Source of the DNA: Diplonema papillatum
Lineage: Eukaryota; Euglenozoa; Diplonemea; Diplonemida; Diplonemidae
Assembly: GCA_030068145.1 (NCBI GenBank)
Contig: JAPJBO010001081.1
Coordinates: 1-64,000, forward strand
DNA: 64,000 nucleotides
Direction of reading: 5' to 3'
The position numbers and the translations under genes are program-made. Under the pieces are notes generated by a model that saw only the letters and a program-made list of their open reading frames with translations, was not told where the DNA came from and did no database searches. Below are positions 30,973 through 40,551 of the stretch, piece by piece; position 1 is the stretch's first letter, and every line of letters starts with the position of its first letter.

Positions 30973-33444
30973 TCACATGATGGGCACGAGCCCGTACTCG
31001 TGGTTCGGGGGGGCTTCGTCCTTGTCAGACTCCACAAGGACTTGGAAGGGTGGGAGGGCGCCAGCTCTCTGGAGGTAGAACAGGGCGTGCTCGGGATGGA
31101 CGAACAGGTAGTACCAGAGGGATTCGATCGGACCGCCTGGGTCCTTTTTGATCCGCCTCGTGATATCATGTCGCATCGCCGCCCTCAAGGGTGCCGTTAT
31201 TAGGTCACGGCAGTGTACGAACAAGTGCAGCAGGGGGCTGGTAGAGCGGACCCCGCAGACCGGACACGGGAGGAAATGGGACTGCAACTCGGCCTCGCTG
31301 AAGGAGCGCCAGTCCGTGGCGTACAGCGTCATGATCAGGCGGTGGTGCCCGGTCCTCAGCTGGCGCACTTCGCGTTCAGCCCTCGGCGTGAGATGACGGC
31401 GTCGGGGGATCGGCCGGCCATGAACAATCCGGGCAAACGGCGAGAGGTTCCCGTGGCCGTCCGCGCGCTCGAATGCTTCCTTGGCACCTGCCTCGCTGCT
31501 GTTCAGCCGCAGATACGTCCGATAGCGGCAGACTGCACCAGCGACGGTTAGGGGGAAGGGCTCGGGGTGATCCGAGGAAGAGGCTCCGGCGGCCCGTCGG
31601 TACCCGAGAGCTGCAGCTTTGGCCAGCACGTCCGCCGCGTCGTTGCCTTCCAGCCCGCAGTGCCCGTACACGAAGTGCAAGGTGACGTCGTATCCCCTCG
31701 CCTCCATTTCCGACAGGATTGTCCAGCACTCTATCGCCAGTGGTTCGACTTGTGAATGGGGGCCGGCGCTGAGAGTTTTTAGAAACGACTGGGAGTCGCT
31801 CAGGACGAGGATGTGGAGTGGGCGGGACGTCGGGGCGAGATGTTGTCGGAGAAACACAAGGGCCGAGTAAAGGGCGACCTGTTCCGCGCGGTAGCTGTGG
31901 ACGTGCTTGCCTACCGGGCATGAACGGGAAGTCGTGTGCCGATTTCCGGTGGCTGTCTTCAAGTCAGCGACGTCGCGCAGGCTGGGCGTGATCGACGGTT
32001 CGAACTCGAAGTACAAACCGGCACCGCCCCACGCTGTTTTGTCCGCATAGCGTTTCAACCAAGGGCGATGTCGCTCGTCCCACCTGTCGGCTATCGAGGG
32101 CGGCGGCTGGGGCGGGGGGGCACCGTCGAGCACCGAGCCGTCTATCCACGCTGAGCAGTCCGGCGGCTCGAGCCGGTTCAGCCGGCTTTCGACAATGCGC
32201 CTCTTCTCAGCAGCCGAATCGCCCTTCTTCCCCGGCAGGGTGGCGACGATCGTCACTTTGGGACTCGGCGTCCACGGGGCAAACGGGTTGAATACGAATG
32301 CCTCTCGTTTGCACTCAACCGTTCCGGCCTTCTCGCACAGGGCGTCGTAGCTGCGCCTCAGAGTCGTGTTCATGGCGAGGTCGTTCTGCCAGAGCGTGCT
32401 CCGGAGTCGCATCCTCTCACGCAGAGCGGCGACACGGAGATTCGCTATCGCTCGGAGCGGCAGAATCCCGGATTCCTGTTGCGCCGAAAAATCCGAGGTG
32501 TTCTTTCTGCACCCGAGGAGAATGACCTGGGCGCGCCGGTGCAGCCGCTCGAGCGTCGTGACCAGGGGGGATGTGGACCGAAGGAGGTATGGGCCGTAGA
32601 CCGACAGGGCGTACGTATACGTCGGCAGGACGTACGTCAGATACAGCGTGCGCAGCGTACACGAGTTACATCCGAACGACTTTCCGGAAAGGTGACGCAG
32701 GAAGTTCATCTTCAAAGAAAACTTGTCGACGACGCGTTGCATGTGGGGGACGAACGTGAGCTCCGAGTCTATGACCAGGCCAAGGAGCTTGGTCTTGTCG
32801 ACCCAGCGTAGGGCGTCGGCTACTCGGATGGTCACCAGGCGGTTTTTGGTGGCGTCCTTGTCGCCGCCATTTTTCTCGTCGACTGAGACGATCAGCTTGC
32901 CGTGGTGTTGGTGCCAGGGTGAGTGCTCGTCCGGTTCCAGGAACTTCCAGGTCGACCTAGACTTCAACGCTATCACGTAGTCGTCAGGGACCAGAACATC
33001 GACCGCTGTGGCGTTGAATCTCGTCGTGACAGGATAGGGCTCAGGGGCACCCGGATCCCGGAAGAGGACGCCCTCTGTCTTCAGTTTAGACAGGTGCATC
33101 TTGGCTTTGAACGTCCACTCCTCGACCACATCCACAACCTCCTGCGTGTACTTCTCAAGTTGAAAGTGGGACGGGGATGAGACGACGACGCCATCATCGT
33201 CGGCAAAGAGCGAGAAGTTGATCCAGGATCGACTCTCAGAATCAGCAACGATACGCTTGTTGAGAGCCTCAAGCGAGGTGCCGAGGTCGTCAATGTGGTA
33301 CAGGAAGAGAACCGGCCCGAGGACGGTTCCCTGGGGTACGCCGTGCTTCAGGTGGAACTTTTCGCCGGTAGCACCATCGACTTTGAAAGCCGCCTTCCTG
33401 TTTCGCAAAAAGGACTCGAGCCACACAAGGAACTTAGGAGGACG
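30973..33444 (-). pseudogene. 5'-truncated LINE family 1 ORF2 (RT, RNase H, CCHC)
   Basis: An open frame of about 823 codons that begins inside the RT, just before FLRNRKAAFKVDG, and is fused upstream to unrelated repeat DNA at about 33445. RT motifs kept are GVPQGTVLGPVLF and FADDDGVVV. RNase H has WIDGS (Ile for the usual Thr), RAEQVA, LSDSQS and HCGLEGNDAAD. The knuckle is CPVCG-HLFVHC. The endonuclease and RT fingers are missing, so the copy is dead as an autonomous element, although no internal stop has accumulated. It is homologous to 2-2143. Confidence 0.85.
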
Positions 33445-33461
33445 ATTCTGTTCTGTTCTGT

Positions 33462-33597
33462 TCCGAAAAACGGAAAAAGCCAACCCCGCGCTATTATCCA
33501 GTTCAAAACAATACACTTTTTTAGTGTAGAGAAAAGTGGGGTTGGCTCGAATAGAGGCTATTCACATTGCATGTTCATAGGACCTCCAGTCTCGAAA
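33462..33597. repeat. Left direct repeat flanking the minisatellite
   Basis: Begins tccgaaaaacggaaaaagcc and ends cctccagtctcgaaa; repeated with few changes at 34916-35041. Each copy is followed by short tandem units containing gtactatcttgatcaactct (33598-33705 and 35042-35145). Confidence 0.8.
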
Positions 33598-33749
33598 GAT
33601 GTACTATCTTGATCAACTCTAAGGAAACATGTACTATCTTGATCAACTCTAAGAAAAACCGTACTATCTTGGGATGTACTATAATGGGCAACTCTAAGGA
33701 AGTACGTGCGCTCGGCTAAGGCCGGCGCGTGGCGAGACTGGAGGCAGCA

Positions 33750-34771
33750 GTTAAAGTTCGGGGAACAGCAAAGTTCGGGCGAAGCTAAGTTCGGGCAATG
33801 CTAAGTTCTGGTGAAGCAAAGTTCGGGTGAAGCTAAGTTCGGGCGAAGCTAAGTTCGGGTGAGCAAAGTTCTGGTGAAGCAAAGTTCGGGCGAAGGTGAA
33901 GCTAAGTTCGGGCGAAACAAAGTGCGGGCGAAGCTAAGTTCTGGGTGAAGCAAAGTTCGGACGTTCTGGTGAAGCTAAGATCGGGCGAAACAAAGTTCGG
34001 CGAAGCTAAGTTCGGGTGAAGCAAAGTTCGGGTGAAGCTAAGTTCTGGTGAAGCAAAGTTCGGGCGAAGCTAAGTTCGGGTGAAGCAAAGTTCTGGTGAA
34101 GCTAAGTTCGGGCGAAACAAAGTTCGGGCGAAACAAAGTTCGGGCGAAGCAAAGTTCTGGGCGAAGCTAAGTTCGGATGAAGCAAAGTTCTGGTGAAGCA
34201 AAGTTCGGGCGAAACAAAGTTCTGGGGGAAGCTAAGTTCTGGTGAAGCAAAGTTCGGGCGAAGCTAAGTTCGGGTGAAGCAAAGTTCTGGTGAAGCTAAG
34301 TTCGGGCGAAACAAAGTTCGGGCGAAACAAAGTTCGGGCGAAGCAAAGTTCTGGGCGAAGCTAAGTTCGGATGAAGCAAAGTTCTGGTGAAGCAAAGTTC
34401 GGGCGAAACAAAGTTCTGGGGGAAGCTAAGTTCGGGCGAAGCAAAGTTCGGGTCAAGCTAAGTTCGGGCGAAACAAAGTCCGGGCGAAGCTAAGTTCTGG
34501 GGGAAGCAAAGTTCGGGTGAAGCAAAGTTCTGGTGAAGCTAAGATCGGGCGAAACAAAGTTCGGGCGAAGCTAAGTTCGGGTGAAGCTAAGTTCTGGTGA
34601 AGCAAAGTTCGGGCGAAGCAAAGTTCTGGGGGAAGCAAAGTTCGGGTGAAGCAAAGTTCTGGTGAAGCTAAGATCGGGCAAAACAAAGTTCGGGCGAAGC
34701 TAAGTTCGGGTGAAGCTAAGTTCGGGCGAAGCAAAGTTCGGGCGAAGTTCGGGTGAAGCAAAGTTCTGGTG
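33750..34771. repeat. 15-16 bp minisatellite
   Basis: About 65 imperfect units related to gcaaagttcgggcgaa run for 1 kb, with variants (gctaagttcggg, aagttctggtg). A higher-order block of roughly 180 bp is visible because the order of variants at 34080-34230 recurs at 34262-34410. The open minus-strand frame across it is a by-product of repeat composition. Confidence 0.9.
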
Positions 34772-34920
34772 AACATTGCATGTTCATAGGACCTCCAGTC
34801 TCGAAAAATTCTCAAAAACTTCAAACCGAAAAAAACACTTCGCGCGGGGATCGAACCGCGGACCTGTGGGTCCGGAGACCGTCGCACTGTTAAAGTGGAC
34901 CATACAGGCATGAAATCCGA
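34772..34920 (-). mobile_element. tRNA-derived SINE-like repeat (copy 2)
   Basis: Nearly identical to 9895-10031, with the B box (GGTTCGATCCC on the minus strand) preserved. It lies between the minisatellite and the right direct repeat. Confidence 0.5.
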
Positions 34921-35041
34921 AAAACGGAAAAAGCCAGCTCCGCGCTATTATCTAGTACAAAACAGTACAGTAAGTAAAAGTGGGGTTGGCTCGAATAGAG
35001 GCTATTCACATTGCATGTTCATAGGACCTCCAGTCTCGAAA
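34916..35041. repeat. Right direct repeat flanking the minisatellite
   Basis: Second copy of the 33462-33597 repeat, in the same orientation, followed by gtactatcttg tandem units to 35145. Confidence 0.8.
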
Positions 35042-35154
35042 CATGTACTATCTTGATCAACTCTAAGAGGTATGTACTATAATAGGTAACTCTAAGGAAA
35101 CATGTACTATCTTGATCAACTCTAAGAAAAACCGTACTATCTTGGGTATTGACT

Positions 35155-35327
35155 CCCTGGTCGGACCTGCTTGCTAGCAGGCCAGCCCAGGTCGCAGTGA
35201 GACTGGCGTTCACTGTGTGCTGAAGAAGCATTTTTTTGGGCTCCCGCTCCGGAAGCAACCGGATACCGGCAGCCCCGCTGTACTAACATGTCGAGTACAG
35301 TGTCCCGCGCTCCAAAAAAAAAAAAAA
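35155..35327 (+). mobile_element. 3' end fragment of RLE element (subfamily B)
   Basis: Matches the last 170 bp of the intact RLE element (49140-49306), ending gtgtcccgcgctcc and an A run (35314-35327). No coding sequence is retained. Confidence 0.85.
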
Positions 35328-35332
35328 TTGCC

Positions 35333-35562
35333 TTTTTTTTTTTTTTTTTTTTTCAGGCCACCAGGGCACCTTACTCCACTCCTTTGAGGTCCCCATGATG
35401 GGGATGGTTGGGAAACCATACTAGGTATGGAAGCCATCCTTTCGCGGACCAGTTTCCGCTCGGCTATTGAACTAGGGCTTGCATCTGGGAGTTCATCCCC
35501 AAACGCCTGGAGAAGTTGGCCAGTCAGGGAATCGAACCAGCGACCCTCAGGTTAACAATCTG
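35333..35562 (-). mobile_element. tRNA-derived SINE, head incomplete
   Basis: A T run (35333-35353) is the SINE tail, followed by the body and the reverse of the B-box half of its tRNA head. The A-box half is missing at 35562, where a tRNA-Leu-related sequence begins. The full form is at 61578-61835. Confidence 0.85.
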
Positions 35563-35575
35563 GCCCCCGCCCTGA

Positions 35576-35614
35576 ACTCGGCCATCTTGCCCCCGCAAGG
35601 CGAGATGGCCGAGT
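35576..35614. repeat. Fold-back of the tRNA-Leu 5' end
   Basis: actcggccatcttgcc (35576-35591) is the reverse complement, with one mismatch, of the first 16 nt of the tRNA (35599-35614); the loop is 7 nt. Confidence 0.9.
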
Positions 35615-35680
35615 GGTCTAAGGCGCTACGTTCAGGTCGTAGTCTCTTCGGGGGCGTGGGTTCAAACCCCACTCTCGTCA
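35599..35680 (+). tRNA. tRNA-Leu (anticodon CAG)
   Basis: All arms fold: acceptor GGCGAGA with TCTCGTC (one G-U pair), D stem GCC/GGC, anticodon stem CTACG/CGTAG with loop TTCAGGT (anticodon CAG), a long type II variable arm as expected for Leu, and T arm GTGGG/CCCAC with loop TTCAAAC. The discriminator base is A. The internal A box (TGGCCGAGTGG, 35606-35616) and B box (GGTTCAAACCC, 35659-35669) match pol III consensus, and a T5 terminator follows at once. No intron is present. It is the only canonical RNA gene seen. A 16-nt inverted copy of its 5' end lies directly upstream. Confidence 0.93.
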
Positions 35681-35685
35681 TTTTT
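35681..35685 (+). terminator. Pol III terminator of tRNA-Leu
   Basis: Five T residues directly after the discriminator base. Confidence 0.85.
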
Positions 35686-35740
35686 CTGGGAGCCACTCAA
35701 GGTTTCCGGGGGGGGCTAATTCAGTGTGAGACTTAGCTAG

Positions 35741-36024
35741 TATCACCCATTCCACGAAAAAGTGTCACAGATTTCGGCTTTTTTCGGATTTCTGCCGAAA
35801 ATTTCCATCTGCAGGTCCGAAAATGGTCGGTTTCGAGATTTTGAGGACACGTTTGAATCCGTTGAGGACAGGGCTTTCCGAATATTTGGTCGGATAAAAA
35901 TTTTGACCGACCCCCCCCCCGGAAATGGAGGTCGGCACCCGAAAAAATGGGGTCCTGGAGATCGGTTTTTTTACAGGGCCCCAGGAGGGTGCGGTAACCG
36001 TTAGGCTATGTTGCCAAACCTCGG
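35741..36024 (-). mobile_element. Repeat X, inverted shortened copy
   Basis: Reverse complement of 9052-9294 plus the 5' half of the tRNA-like head (8809-8871). The head and body are joined by ggccctgtaaaaaaa, with the intervening segment of the other copy missing. Confidence 0.75.
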
Positions 36025-36924
36025 ACGGATATTGGGGCAGCATGTCAGGAGACAGGGTGAGTAGCGACACCCCCCCTATGCCAGCACAGTGCGAACCTTG
36101 GAGCCACGGCGTCGTGCCTGACGTAGCAGACTCAAGAAGATTAGAAAGGAGCCCCTTCAGCCAAACACAACACTCACCAAACCCCTGGGCCAGAGTCCTC
36201 CCCCAGGCTCCCAGAGCGCAGGCACTCTCTTTTGCTCAGAGAAGTAAAACACCCCAGACCCAGGGCGAGACATGTTGTCCGCTTCGAAAGGATAGCCCCC
36301 ACACCACACACTTTTCCTCTCTGTCACGCACACAACGGCACCGCGTTCCAGGCGCAGCATTTTCAGGGCAGCATGTCAGATGACAGGGTGAGTAGCGACA
36401 CCCCCCTAAGCCAGCACAGTGTACCACGGGATTTGGATTCGACGAAAAAGGACGCTTTTTCTCTCCCCCCAGCCCCTGACACACCAAAGCAAGGGCTTTC
36501 AGCCCTCGGAGACCCTGCCTGACACGAAGGACGCGCAACCGACATTTCATTGTCGGTCCCGAGTGTCAGGTCAATCTGCACCTTCACAAGGTCAGAACCC
36601 CCTGCACGTAGCTCGTCTGACGAGTGCCCGGCGTGTGGGGGGATGCGTAACTTGCCTAACGGGCCGAAACGGGGGTCTCCGCGTGATGCCTATACCAAAG
36701 CACTTTCTACACCCACCCTCCAGGGAAAGCAACCCGCCCTCTTCCAACACACCTCGACCCCTGCGACACAAAAGGAAAACAAGCGCGTGGCGTGCCTTCC
36801 GGCACAAAGCGGGCCCAGTAACGCCCCTACCTGCTACAGGGGGGGGCCAATTACAATTGAGTTCAATTGTAATATAACGATACACGGCGTGGAATTGGGG
36901 GGTCTCAGACCCCCCCCAAAAACA
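36025..36924. other. Non-coding stretch with an internal direct repeat
   Basis: No gene recognised. A 40-bp segment beginning gcagcatgtcag and ending gtagcgacacccccc occurs at 36037 and again at 36367. Near the right end, at about 36859, the AT-rich motif ttcaattgtaatata appears; it recurs at 36937 (inverted), 39563 and 39618. Confidence 0.6.
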
Positions 36925-37719
36925 CTAGTATATTACAATTGAAGTGCAGTTTGCCTGGTAGAAATTGGCTGGTAACTTGGTTGTCTTGGTCCGGCCTGGT
37001 GCCAGGTAAGGAACCCGCGGCCTCCGGATTACATCGCGATGTCTCCTCCGACCACTGGGCACGTCTTTCGTGTAAATGTCGTCGGTCGCTCTCAACTTAG
37101 GGCTGTCGGCGGACGCAAACGGAAAAAGGGATGGACAAAAGCGCTCGGTGATGCCACTGATGAGGTGCCTCTTGTTACGGTTTCCCCATTGAACTGTGGA
37201 TTCGGCACTTGCATGATGGGCTGCTGATGACTGGTCAACATCAGAGTTGTCAACAGTTTGCCAACTTCCGATGACGTCAAGAACTCTGCAGTGCCCACAC
37301 CACCACCTCTCTGTTCGCGCGGTCAACCTTTCGTGGCCAGTGGGGACGAACAGCTGCTTCACGACTGACACGAGTGCCACAACTATCAGCACCCAGGGGA
37401 CCCACCGACTGAGAGTCCTTCTGCCCTTCTTTTTCACAGAGAGCGTCGGATGCAGACGGACCGGCCACCGAGACGCTGGATCATAGCTGTCCGGCCTTGG
37501 CTTCCAGTTGTCGTCGTTGGTTGACCTGTCGTGCCGGTCGTCGCCTGCGCCCTCCTGTCCGCTTGTCTGGTCCGGTGTTCCGTTGACGAACCTGGTGGAT
37601 AACCAGGCATTCTCGTCCCAACCGTCGGCCGACATAGCGGCATAATTTGCGCGTGCGGGCCACGCCAACAGCAACGGAAACAGCGAAACGATCATGCCCA
37701 AAACTTTTGGCAGCCCCAT
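36925..37719 (-). CDS. Possible secreted or type I membrane protein, unknown
   Basis: A 264-codon frame from an ATG at 37719. It starts with a typical signal-peptide-like segment (MGLPKVLGMIVSLFPLLLAW, then ARA as a possible cleavage site). An Asp/Asn/Gly-rich stretch of about 80 residues and a basic patch follow, then a single hydrophobic segment WVPWVLIVVALVSVV (about residues 108-122). Behind it lies RWWCGHCRVLD, which resembles the CGHC active site of PDI-like thioredoxins, but no thioredoxin fold is evident. The frame ends in an AT-rich repeat motif, so the 3' end may be artificial, and repeat Y lies just upstream. No homologue is recognised. It is the only reading frame that does not look retroelement-derived; it could be an exon, a decayed gene or chance. 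Confidence 0.3.
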   Translation of the reverse strand: MGLPKVLGMIVSLFPLLLAWPARANYAAMSADGWDENAWLSTRFVNGTPDQTSGQEGAGDDRHDRSTNDDNWKPRPDSYDPASRWPVRLHPTLSVKKKGRRTLSRWVPWVLIVVALVSVVKQLFVPTGHERLTARTERWWCGHCRVLDVIGSWQTVDNSDVDQSSAAHHASAESTVQWGNRNKRHLISGITERFCPSLFPFASADSPKLRATDDIYTKDVPSGRRRHRDVIRRPRVPYLAPGRTKTTKLPANFYQANCTSIVIY

Positions 37720-37770
37720 GCTTGTTACAAATTTCGTATTGTTCCTCAAATAATTCTTTTCACTGCAGTG

Positions 37771-38357
37771 CCAGGGCTGGTCGCCACACGGTTGCCACGT
37801 GTGGCCCACATTTGCCACACGAAAATGAAAAAGTCGTGTGGCGGATGTGGCGAATTTTTCCGGTTTTTTTTCCCTCCTGAAAACCGGCCGCAATTGCCGT
37901 ATAACCACCATATCTGTGTTTTTTTTGGAGTTTTTTGGGATTTTTACGACAGGTACCCGATTCCAGCCAGTACAAGCCTGCTTTGTGGCCCTGTACTGTA
38001 GTAACCAGCTCTGCCAGCTTCTGGTGAATGTTGCCGTGAAGCAACTCACTCACTCGCACAGAAAACGGGTGACCACCCAGGTTTTCGTGTCGTTATGATG
38101 AAAAGTATGATGTGTCGCATGCATCGAGTGCAGGAACACGGTGTCTCGCTGACTCTGAGTCTGAGGGACGTGTCGCTAAGGACCGTCGGAGTCAGGGCAA
38201 TATGTTAGTACATCAGCGATACGTGCAGCTACAGCGGGGCACAGCGCACGTGCATCGTTTACGTCACGCCGGTCACGCACAACTTCGGGTCGAAGCTCGA
38301 CCTATGCTCGAAGTGGACATTGGAGTTGCGCAAGCTCCCTCAGCCCCGCGAGAGATG
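37771..38357 (-). repeat. Repeat Y, inverted full copy
   Basis: Reverse complement of 9295-9884 over its whole length with few differences. Confidence 0.85.
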
Positions 38358-39097
38358 TATACCGCATTGACCCATTGATTGGGTCCACAACGAACACCCA
38401 CTAACCCAGTGACCCACCTGACGACAACCAGTGGCCAACCACTGCGTGACTCAGTCACGTGTCAGTGTCTGGGTGTCTAACGCCCGAAGGCTGTGGTGCG
38501 GCCTTATAATAATAAGGCTTATTCAACAACCGGGAAAGGCAAGCCTGCGGCTGCTCCGTCTACTTTGTTGAAAACTGGACGCTAAACGGTGGTCGTGACC
38601 GACGGCCAGTGGGCATCATCCCCTCGCGTGCTGGCCCCTGGCAGCTGGATGCTGTCCTCTCTTGCGGTGGCCCGGGTGGGTGTCCACCGAGGGGTGGTTC
38701 CTTGCCCGTGGGAAGGCCGTGCTTCGCGCAGGAACCCCGGCTGAGGGGTTCGTCCCTCGCGCGGTCGGTGCTGGCGCGGTGAGAGTCGTCTCCTCGCCGC
38801 CGCCGCGGCAGGGGTGTTGCCCCCTCCGGCAGGGTTGTCATCCCTTCGAGTCCGACGACCGTTACCACACCAGGCACGTAAACACACGGAGCTTGCACAT
38901 ACCCAACTGTTCCCGCACTTCGAGTTGCCGTAGTTCGACCTCAAACTTGCACGTGGTTTCGGCCCCGCTGCAGCTGCACACATCGCAGAAGCAGCGTCAA
39001 CGCCGACTGTTGAGAAACGTCCCCAAGACTCAGAGTGTCGTCCCTGTTCCTCGAGTAAGTTGACTCCGCCAGGCTGGATGGCGTCCTGTAACTGGAC
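38358..39097. other. Unassigned stretch
   Basis: No gene or known repeat recognised. It contains a perfect small hairpin gccttataataataaggc near 38494. From about 38950 it is weakly similar to the left part of repeat Y. Confidence 0.4.
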
Positions 39098-39464
39098 CTG
39101 TTCCTGCACTCGATGCATAATTTTCATCCCAACGACACAAGAACCTGGGTTTTCACCCGTTTTCTGTGCGAGTGAGTGAGTTGCTTCACGGCGACATTCA
39201 CCAGATGTTAACAGAACTGGTTACTGCAGTACAGGGCCACAAAGCAGCTTGTACTGGCTGGGATCGGGTACCTGTCGTAAAAATCCCAAAAAAACTCCAA
39301 AAAAAACACAAAAAAAGGGGGATATGGTGGTTATACGGCAATTGCGGCCGGTTTTCAGGAGGGAAAAAAAACCGAAAAAATTCGCCACATCCGCCACACG
39401 ACTTTTTCATTTTCGTGTGGCAAATGTGGGCCACACGTGGCAACCGTGTGGCGACCAGCCCTGG
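39098..39464 (+). repeat. Repeat Y, right-half copy
   Basis: Matches 9521-9884, including the gccacacg hairpins and the terminal gcgaccagccctgg, but more diverged than the inverted copy. Confidence 0.8.
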
Positions 39465-39559
39465 CAGTGGTCTATCATGCCATTGATGATTCATGAGTCA
39501 AAACAGAAAAGAAGCCAGCAGAAATGCCAGGCCTTGTGCACAATCGTAGCGTAACAGTG

Positions 39560-39702
39560 ACCACACAAACAGTTCAATTGTAATATACGGTTGGAGTGCG
39601 CCGATTTCCCAAAAAAAAAGTTCAATTGTAATATACGGTTCAATAGTAATTAGCCCCCCCCAGTAGGACACTTGCGGGTGCCTTATGCAAAAAAAAAAAA
39701 AA
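39560..39702 (+). repeat. AT-rich motif pair and A17 tract
   Basis: Two copies of ttcaattgtaatatacggtt (39563 and 39618) precede a C run, a short segment and an A tract (39686-39702), which looks like the tail of an older retroelement. Confidence 0.55.
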
Positions 39703-40308
39703 AAAGGTAAGGGACACGCCGACAACACCGACATCAACGGCGCAGATGAGGCGGCGACGCGGGCCCTCCAGGAGAGACTTCCGGTTCTGGACGTTGAGCT
39801 CCTGTATCGGAAGAACGGGGTAGGAGCTGTTTGCTGTTACGCCGCAGAGGACTTCCCGCAGCTGGAGAGCCCCATTCGGTACGTGAAGCGCGTGTGGCAG
39901 TACAGCCGGACAAAGACGGCGACGAGGAGCATACGGGAACTTGCGTCGGCGGAGACAACGAAGGGGAGTACGCTCCGCTCCCTCGAAGCACTGCCCGGCG
40001 CCGTGGACCTCTTGCAAGCGATTATCCGGCGAGCGGTGATGCCGCGAGCCACCCGGATCGCCTGCAAGCGGTGCGCGGCGCTGGCCAACGCGCAACACGT
40101 CCTGCTCGCAGATGATGCGACGCACAACGAAGTGTCCGACATCCGTCACGCATACCCCACCGACCCGCCACAACTGAAGGGACTGCTCGCGGACTTTGCA
40201 AAGAAACGAAGAGACACGATCCGGCACGTGGCGAAACGCGTGAAGGTCCTGTGCGACGACCCGTTAGCGGCACGGTGGTCCTCGCTAGTTTTGAGATATC
40301 TCGAGTAA
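39703..40308 (+). pseudogene. LINE family F ORF2 C-terminal remnant
   Basis: About 200 codons corresponding to the last fifth of the family F ORF2. They start at GHADN of RNase H and contain the conserved block RAVMPR-x8-C-x2-C and QHVLLADDATHN, ending SSLVLRYLE with TAA. The putative C-terminal zinc ligands (C-x2-C-x8-H) are shared with the intact copy. The endonuclease, RT and most of RNase H are missing. No internal stop is present, so insertion is recent. Confidence 0.85.
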
Positions 40309-40444
40309 ATCAGCACTGCGTCTTGTGTGGGGGGCAACGGAAGAGGAAGAAGTGGAAAGAGAAGGGATCGGAGCGGTAGGGAAAAGGGAGAGTGAATGAC
40401 TAACGATATCAACGGAAGGAGAAAAAAAAAAAAAAAAAAAAAAA
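39703..40444 (+). mobile_element. 5'-truncated LINE family F copy
   Basis: Starts directly after an A tract within the RNase H HAD motif of family F, keeps the ORF2 C-terminus (39703-40308), a 3' UTR and an A tail (40422-40444). Homologous to 56772-57440 on the other strand. Confidence 0.85.
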
Positions 40445-40551
40445 CGCTAACCCAAACAACTTCCGCCGGTAGAGAAACCTCGCCTAAAGAAATCAACTGC
40501 CTTCGGGTAGGCTAGTCTGACACTAGTTGTCGTCGGGAAAAAAAAAAAAAA
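40445..40551 (+). mobile_element. Very short retroelement tail with A14
   Basis: A 93-bp unrecognised sequence followed by an A run (40538-40551), wedged between the A tail of the family F copy and the start of an RLE copy. It is probably the 3' end of a further element. Confidence 0.5.

Noticed and set aside
33750-34771. CRISPR-like array
   Set aside because: Units are contiguous 15-16 bp repeats without unique spacers, in eukaryotic retroelement DNA.
37260-37320. PDI/thioredoxin gene suggested by CGHC
   Set aside because: Only the tetrapeptide matches; flanking PDI residues and a thioredoxin fold are not visible.
37720-38049. Upstream extension of the 36925-37719 frame to 374 codons
   Set aside because: The extra part is repeat Y in frame by chance and has no better start; the ATG before the signal-like segment is preferred.
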